36,323 bases of DNA from CAYSWF01 sp964562905. Lineage in GTDB: Bacteria; Patescibacteriota; Andersenbacteria; UBA10190. Both the position numbers and the translations under genes were made by a program. Positions 31,462 through 36,323 of this stretch are shown one piece after another. Each line of letters begins with the position of its first letter. Within the stretch, counting starts at the first letter, position 1. The DNA lies in NCBI GenBank assembly GCA_964562905.1, contig CAZLVG010000003.1, positions 1-36,323 on the forward strand, given 5' to 3'. Below the pieces are notes generated by a model. The model did not search any database and was not told where the DNA came from. It was given only the letters and a program-made list of their open reading frames with translations.

Positions 31462-32757
31462 ATGTTAAACTGGACCAAAGCAGCCGCCGTATTCAAAGTA
31501 CCGGAGCTCCGGAAGAAGATACTAGTCGTGTTCGGCCTGCTGGTGTTTTTCAGGATTATTGCCGTTATTCCCCTGCCGGGGGTTCCCAGGGAGAGCCTAG
31601 AGGCTCTGTTCGGAGGCAACCAGCTTTTCGGGCTGCTGGACATATTTTCCGGGGGCGGTCTTTCCAACCTGTCCATCGCTATGCTGGGGGTCGGCCCTTA
31701 CATTACGGCCAGCATTGCCATGCAGCTTATGACCATGATAGTTCCCCGCCTGGAAGAGATGGCCAAGGAAGAGGGCGAAGCCGGACGGCGCCGGATTAAC
31801 CAGTGGACGCGCGAGCTGACGGTGCCGCTGGCCGCCTTGCAGTCGTTCGCTTTTATTAATCTGTTGCAGCGCCAGAGCGCTGGCGCGGACCTGTCGCTGT
31901 CCTTTTCCTCCTGGGAGATGATGGTGGCTGTTATGACGGTGACTACGGGAACTATTTTGCTGATGTGGCTGGGCGAACTGATCACTGAACAAGGCATTGG
32001 CAACGGGATTTCCTTAATCATTTTCGTGGGTATCATCGCCAGGCTGCCGCAGGTTACGGTGCAAACCATTGCCACCTGGACGCCCGATCAGCTACTAACT
32101 TACGCCACTTTTCTGGTGGTGGCGGTGGTGGTTATAGCGGGGGTGGTGGTGGTCACGGAAGGCCAGCGCTCTCTTCCTGTCAGCTACGCTAAACGCGTGC
32201 GCGGTTCCCGCATGTTCGGCGGCGTATCTACCTACTTGCCGTTGCGCGTTAATCAGGCTGGTGTTATTCCTATCATCTTTGCCCTGTCCGTTATGTTGTT
32301 TCCGGGCATGGTAGCTAATTTTTTTGTTGGCGTGGGCGGCCAATGGGTGTCCCAAGCGGCTCAGTGGGTGGTTGGCCTGTTCCAAGACCAGTGGTTTTAC
32401 GGAACCTCTTACTTCCTGCTGGTAGTGGCTTTCACCTACTTCTACACCTCGGTCACCTTTGATCCCAAAAATATTGCTGAAAACCTGCAGAAACAGGGCG
32501 GTTTCATCCCCGGTACCCGTCCGGGCCGGCGCACCGCTAATTATCTTAAGTACGTTATCAACCGCATTACTCTGACCGGCGCCATATTCTTGGGTCTCAT
32601 AGCCGTCTTACCCTTGATCATGCAAGGCCTGCTGGGGGTGGCCACCTTGACTATCGGCGGTACGGCCCTGCTGATCGTGGTCTCGGTGGTCCTGGAAACG
32701 ATGAAGCAGATAGAATCGCAGCTGACTATGCGTGAATACGAAGGATTCATGAGCTAA
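31462..32757 (+). CDS. secY: Protein translocase subunit SecY
   Basis: The channel of the Sec translocon has 431 residues and ten hydrophobic segments. Family motifs are IPLPGVP near the first membrane segment, LGVGPYITASIAMQL (plug and second segment), TEQGIGNGISLIIF and the cytoplasmic loop PVSYAKRVRGSRMFGG. The late FDPKNIAENLQKQGGFIPG and RPGRRTANYL also fit. Normal position at the end of the spc cluster. Confidence 0.97.
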   Translation: MLNWTKAAAVFKVPELRKKILVVFGLLVFFRIIAVIPLPGVPRESLEALFGGNQLFGLLDIFSGGGLSNLSIAMLGVGPYITASIAMQLMTMIVPRLEEMAKEEGEAGRRRINQWTRELTVPLAALQSFAFINLLQRQSAGADLSLSFSSWEMMVAVMTVTTGTILLMWLGELITEQGIGNGISLIIFVGIIARLPQVTVQTIATWTPDQLLTYATFLVVAVVVIAGVVVVTEGQRSLPVSYAKRVRGSRMFGGVSTYLPLRVNQAGVIPIIFALSVMLFPGMVANFFVGVGGQWVSQAAQWVVGLFQDQWFYGTSYFLLVVAFTYFYTSVTFDPKNIAENLQKQGGFIPGTRPGRRTANYLKYVINRITLTGAIFLGLIAVLPLIMQGLLGVATLTIGGTALLIVVSVVLETMKQIESQLTMREYEGFMS

Positions 32758-32820
32758 AATAATGCGATAAATTGCAAATATTTAAATTCCAAAATTCAGA
32801 CATGCACACATTACAAACCC

Positions 32821-32851
32821 CAGTGGCAGGCCCGCCGTTGGCAGGCCACTG
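32821..32851. repeat. Hairpin-forming repeat after secY
   Basis: Cagtggc (32821-32827) and gccactg (32845-32851) form a 7-bp stem in the secY-adk spacer. No T-run follows, so it is not a clear terminator. The rest of 32758-33013 is AT-rich at both ends and shows no gene. Confidence 0.45.
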
Positions 32852-33013
32852 CCCCGATAGTACAGCAGAACTGACTACGAGGCGCAGCGGGGCGGGCCAA
32901 GCACAAGACTTAAAAACACAAAGACACCAACACGCCGCCGCCGTTGGTCGTATTTGGGCTTGGGGAATTGTGTTTTGAAAATTATTTGTTATTGGTAATT
33001 TATTAAATTAATT

Positions 33014-33682
33014 ATGCCTGGACTGCCCAAAGTCATCTATATCATGGGTCCTCCCGGTGCCGGCAAGGGCACCCAGGCGGCTAAGCTGGCGGAGAAAATA
33101 GGCTACGCGCAGTTCAGTACCGGCAGCGCCTTCAGGGAGGTGGCGGCGCAGGACACGGAACTGGGCCGGCGGGTCAAAGAAACCATAGATAACGGTTACC
33201 TGGCTCCGCCAGAGATGGCAGCCGAGATTGTTATCGCGGCCGTGAAAAAACATTTAGAGCAGGATGAGGAGCTAGTGTTTGACGGAACGCCGCGCACCGT
33301 CAAGGAAGCGGAGCTGGTGGATAAATACTTTGCCAAGGAAGGTTACGGCCAGCCGTTGGCCATACTTTTAAAGGTTGATCGGGAAGAGATGATCAAGCGC
33401 AACGCGGATAGAAAGTTTTGCCTTGAAGCCAGAGGAGGCGATTTTCCGGTGTTTACCGCGGCGGACGAAAAAAGATGCCGGCAGCGGCAAGGGAGGATAG
33501 ACCGCCGGGCTGACGACGATCCGGAAAAATTTGCCACCCGCTGGCAAGAGTTCATGGAACGAACGTTTCCCGTTATTGAGAAATACCGCTCTCAAGGCGC
33601 GCTGGAAGAAGTTAACGGAATGTTGAGTATCCCGCAGGTCCATAGGCAGATAATGGATGCGATAAATCAGTATGACAGATAA
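33014..33682 (+). CDS. adk: Adenylate kinase family protein
   Basis: It interconverts ATP, AMP and ADP. The 222-residue product has the P-loop GPPGAGKGT (residues 12-20), the NMP-binding FSTGSAFREV and the FDGTPRTVKEAE region (normally DGFPRT). The lid segment (CLEARGGDFPVF, CRQRQGRIDRRADD) differs from the usual zinc or YHxxxxPP lid, though the final RRADDDPE motif is kept. Its place between secY and map is the normal adk location. Confidence 0.88.
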   Translation: MPGLPKVIYIMGPPGAGKGTQAAKLAEKIGYAQFSTGSAFREVAAQDTELGRRVKETIDNGYLAPPEMAAEIVIAAVKKHLEQDEELVFDGTPRTVKEAELVDKYFAKEGYGQPLAILLKVDREEMIKRNADRKFCLEARGGDFPVFTAADEKRCRQRQGRIDRRADDDPEKFATRWQEFMERTFPVIEKYRSQGALEEVNGMLSIPQVHRQIMDAINQYDR

Positions 33683-33895
33683 ATACATGGTGGTAACGGT
33701 TCACTCACAACCGACCCGTTAGTTAGAGTAAATGAGCTTACTGCCAACTACTCCACGTAAACTCTTAAGATAAAATCAGATTGAACAAGCTCTTAGTTAA
33801 CCGGACTTCGCTTGGACGGGAGATAGTTGGGTCATGGGAACATTGGTATTTGCTTGGAATTTGTATTTTGAGCAGAAAAAATTATTATTCTAGTC

Positions 33896-34681
33896 ATGGT
33901 GCGTTTAAAGACGGCGCGGGACATTGACGCTATAGCTCGGGGGGGAGCCATGGTGGCTGCGGCGTTGGACCGGCTGGTTGAAGAAGCCCGGCCGGGGGTA
34001 AAGCCGGCCGAGCTGGACGCGCTGGCCCGGGAGCTGGTAGCCGCCCGTGGCGCCAAGCCATCGTTTTTAAATTACGCCCCCAAAGGACAAGCTCCTTTTT
34101 CGGCCGCGTTGTGCGTGTCTGTCAACCAGGCGGTGGTACATGGTTTGCCTGGCTGCCGTCCGTTAAGAGCGGGGGACGTGGTAGGTTTAGATTTGGGAGT
34201 GGAGTACCGGGGGTTGTTTTCCGATGGGGCGCGCACGGTGGGTGTGGGCGCCGTATCCGACGAAGCTAATCAACTTATGAAAGTAACCCGGGAGGCTCTG
34301 GCTGAAGCCATCCGCCGCTGCCGGCTGGGCAACACTTTAGGGGATATAGGTTCGGCCGTGCAGCGTCATGCCGAAAGATACGGCTTGGAAGTGGTGCGCA
34401 CGCTGGTGGGGCATGGCGTAGGCTATGCCGTGCATGAACAGCCGGCCGTGCCCAATTACGGCGTGCCGGGCCAGGGCTTGAAACTGGAGGAAGGCTTGGT
34501 TATCGCCATTGAGCCTATGATAACTGCGGGGGCGGCCGATGTTATTACTGATGATGATGGGTGGACGGTCAAGACTAAAAGCGGCTGCCTGGCGGCTCAT
34601 GAAGAGCACACAGTGGCGGTTACGGCGTCAGGTCCAAGGGTACTTACAAAATCCAAAGGCCAAAGTTCAAATGCCACATAA
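33896..34681 (+). CDS. map: Type I methionine aminopeptidase
   Basis: It removes the N-terminal methionine of new proteins. The 261-residue product has VNQAVVHGLPGC (substrate histidine), GLDLGVEYRGLFSDGAR with the first two metal aspartates, LVGHGVGYAVHE (metal histidine), IEPMITAG and EEHTVAV (metal glutamates). The last 13 residues (LTKSKGQSSNAT) are encoded by a sequence like the AT-rich intergenic repeat at 15443. The stop overlaps ruvX by 11 bp. Confidence 0.96.
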   Translation: MVRLKTARDIDAIARGGAMVAAALDRLVEEARPGVKPAELDALARELVAARGAKPSFLNYAPKGQAPFSAALCVSVNQAVVHGLPGCRPLRAGDVVGLDLGVEYRGLFSDGARTVGVGAVSDEANQLMKVTREALAEAIRRCRLGNTLGDIGSAVQRHAERYGLEVVRTLVGHGVGYAVHEQPAVPNYGVPGQGLKLEEGLVIAIEPMITAGAADVITDDDGWTVKTKSGCLAAHEEHTVAVTASGPRVLTKSKGQSSNAT

Positions 34682-35090
34682 AATCCTTTGTCTTGATTAC
34701 GGGGAGCGGTACGCGGGGGTCGCCATAGCTGATTTAGGGGACGGGATTGCGCTTAGGCACACTACGATTGACCAGAGGCAAGACAGTGTTTTGAGTAAGA
34801 TTAAGGACATAGTCGAACAGGAGAGTGTAGAAAAAATTTTAGTGAGCGTGCCCAGAAGTTTGCTGGGCGGGCAGACAGGGCAAACGGCGGTATCGTTGGG
34901 GTTTATGGAGCGGCTTAAGAGACAGTTCAAGGACCTTGCCGTGGAAGCGGTGGATGAACTGTTCAGCAGCAAGGAGGCCCGCCGCCGGCTGCGGGCTGAA
35001 GGCGGCTCCTTGGAGGAAGAACACGCGGAAGCCGCCCGTCTGATGCTGGAGGACTATCTGTCGCAAAAAACTGGACGGCAAATTGCCTAG
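34671..35090 (+). CDS. ruvX: RuvX/YqgF family RNase H-like protein
   Basis: This 139-residue RNase H-fold protein has the first strand LCLDYGERYAGVAIAD with the catalytic aspartate, VSVPRSLLGGQTGQTA, VEAVDELFSSKEARRRL and the C-terminal EEEHAEAARLMLEDYL. The family acts in pre-16S rRNA 5' processing. The ATG at 34671 fits the family, although the frame is open upstream inside map. Confidence 0.93.
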   Translation: MPHKILCLDYGERYAGVAIADLGDGIALRHTTIDQRQDSVLSKIKDIVEQESVEKILVSVPRSLLGGQTGQTAVSLGFMERLKRQFKDLAVEAVDELFSSKEARRRLRAEGGSLEEEHAEAARLMLEDYLSQKTGRQIA

Positions 35091-35132
35091 TTCTCGTAAC
35101 TTCCATTTACTAACCTTGCCTGTTGCGCTTGT

Positions 35133-35217
35133 CCGCCTGGCGTGACGCGCGCGGACAGGCGGGCCGGCGAGCTATTCCCGGTTCGGCGGCAAGATTCGTC
35201 GCTTCACTTCTTGCCGC
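35133..35217. repeat. Two hairpins in the ruvX-uppS spacer
   Basis: The 317-bp spacer 35091-35407 holds no convincing gene. Ccgcctg (35133-35139) pairs with caggcgg (35156-35162), with a competing gtccgc/gcggac pair. Gcggcaaga (35186-35194) pairs over 9 bp with tcttgccgc (35209-35217). Neither is followed by a T-run. Confidence 0.6.
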
Positions 35218-35407
35218 GAGGTTGCCTTTCCTCGCTGTTGCTTCGCCGTCGGTATTTTCCATAGCAGCAGTTTATGACTCCGCGGCGGCCAAGGAGAGAT
35301 CTGTGCGCCAAGGAATCGGCGGCGCATTTCGTGGCCGCTTTGATTGAGCGACGTCCTCACACATAGGGCTTGTTTCAACCGCGAGCTGGTGGTAGGGTTT
35401 AAAAGTT

Positions 35408-36127
35408 GTGTTGCAGAAAAAGGACACCTCAAATGCTCCCCGCCACGTTGTTTTAATTCCGGACGGCAATCGCCGTTGGGCGCGCCAGCGTGGCTTAAGC
35501 GCTATAGCCGGCCACGATAAAGGGCTAGCGGCTTTTGAGGACGCGGCGCGCCACGCGGCCGAAAGAGGGATCAAATACTTATCGCTGTGGGGGATGTCGC
35601 TGGACAATTTCACCAAACGCGGACGGGATGAAGTAGCCTGGCTTCTAAATTTCTTCCGGCGGGAGTTCAATAAGCTGGCCACCGATCGGGAGATACACGA
35701 GCGGCAGACGAAGATCAGCGTGCTGGGTCGGTGGCATCAATGTTTTCCGGAGCCCGTGGTGAGTGCTATACGGGAGGCGCAGGCAGCGACAAAAAATTAC
35801 AACCGGCACTTTCTGAATTTCCTGTTGGCCTATAACGGTACGGACGAGATGGTACAAGCCGTGCAAGCTATCGTTGACAGTAAAGCTGAGAGCGTAAGGG
35901 TTACGCCTGAACTAATAAAACAGCACTTATTTACGCGACAACTGCCGCCAGTGGACCTGTTGATCAGAGCCGGCGGCGAACCGCATCTGTCCAACGGCTT
36001 CATGATGTGGGACACGGCCGACGCACAGCTTTATTTTACCAGTAGGTACTGGCCTGACTTTGACCGGGAGGAGTTTGACCGAGCGCTGGCCGATTTTGCC
36101 GCGCGCCGCCGCCGCCGGGGCAGGTAA
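35408..36127 (+). CDS. uppS: cis-prenyltransferase (undecaprenyl diphosphate synthase)
   Basis: It makes the long polyprenyl diphosphate lipid carrier for the cell envelope from isopentenyl diphosphate. The 239-residue product begins with GTG and has VVLIPDGNRRWARQRG (the catalytic aspartate region, HxxxxMDGN in other members), GIKYLSLWGMSLDNFTKR and LLAYNGTDEM. The C-terminal DLLIRAGGEPHLSNGFMMWD and YWPDFDREEF are clear. Its lipid product could feed the membrane glycosyltransferase. Confidence 0.93.
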   Translation: MLQKKDTSNAPRHVVLIPDGNRRWARQRGLSAIAGHDKGLAAFEDAARHAAERGIKYLSLWGMSLDNFTKRGRDEVAWLLNFFRREFNKLATDREIHERQTKISVLGRWHQCFPEPVVSAIREAQAATKNYNRHFLNFLLAYNGTDEMVQAVQAIVDSKAESVRVTPELIKQHLFTRQLPPVDLLIRAGGEPHLSNGFMMWDTADAQLYFTSRYWPDFDREEFDRALADFAARRRRRGR

Positions 36128-36166
36128 GTCAGGGCTGGTAGTTAGCAACTCGTAACTTAAGAGATA

Positions 36167-36323
36167 ACATTATGAATGCCGCTACCCTGGTGGCGGGCCC
36201 TTATCGCGCCCCCGCGCCCCTTGGCTAAAGCTGCGGCGGCCACGGCGCAGCCGGCGCATGGCCGGCCATCCTGCCGGCCGCGGCCTTCGGCGCCAGCCTG
36301 CCCCCACGCCGCGCCGCCCGTTT
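36167..36323. repeat. Palindromic interspersed repeat, copy D, truncated by window end
   Basis: It begins with taacattatgaatgccgct, nearly identical to copy C, then ggcgggcccttatcgc. A longer GC-rich inner part follows (with gcatggccggccat and other palindromic words), then cccccacgccgcgccgcccgttt, where the window ends. The closing arm lies outside. Confidence 0.75.

Overview
The window looks like a chromosomal contig from a candidate phyla radiation (Patescibacteria) bacterium, probably from a metagenome assembly. Several points support this. There is no rpmD (uL30) gene between rpsE and rplO. Ribosomal proteins are compact, ComEC is split in two, and 7-bp tandem repeats and palindromic spacers fill the intergenic DNA. 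The tRNA-Pro gene lacks an encoded CCA, and a 10-N scaffold gap is present. TGA acts as a stop codon (for example in rpsL and rpsJ), so this is the ordinary bacterial code. The coding DNA is GC-rich for such an organism. The lineage assignment is inference; phylogeny of the ribosomal proteins would settle it.

Layout. 1-0.8 kb: a decayed IS transposase cut off by a palindromic repeat. 0.9-3.2 kb: competence DNA channel ComEC, with its metallo-beta-lactamase domain as a separate overlapping gene. 3.2-6.6 kb: a cobalamin unit made of a promoter, a cobalamin riboswitch, a small ORF, the class II B12-dependent ribonucleotide reductase nrdJ and a PduO-type cobalamin adenosyltransferase. 6.6-7.1 kb: a repeat-rich spacer and two unusual tRNA-like genes. 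7.2-12.3 kb: ndk, a GT39-like membrane glycosyltransferase, a short sigma-70 family factor, a small unknown gene and a B12-binding-type radical SAM protein.

12.4-18.7 kb: a block bounded by a perfect 263-bp inverted repeat. It holds tRNA-Pro(GGG), a frameshifted AbiEii-like nucleotidyltransferase, rpmB, an M50 protease and rpsL-rpsG-fusA. 18.8-20.1 kb: a GNAT acetyltransferase and an unknown Pro/Ala-rich protein crossed by the assembly gap. 20.3-32.8 kb: tuf and the S10/spc ribosomal protein cluster, rpsJ to secY. 33.0-36.1 kb: adk-like, map, ruvX and uppS. The window ends inside another palindromic repeat.

The genes fall into three working groups: translation and secretion (str/S10/spc/secY/map), B12-dependent deoxynucleotide synthesis (riboswitch, nrdJ, adenosyltransferase, with ndk and adk for nucleotide balance), and DNA uptake (comEC). 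The most unusual content is non-coding: a family of 100-160-bp GC-rich imperfect palindromes with at least four clear copies, one of them inside the ribosomal operon; the 263-bp AT-rich inverted repeat; and tandem 7-mers that occur in opposite orientations.
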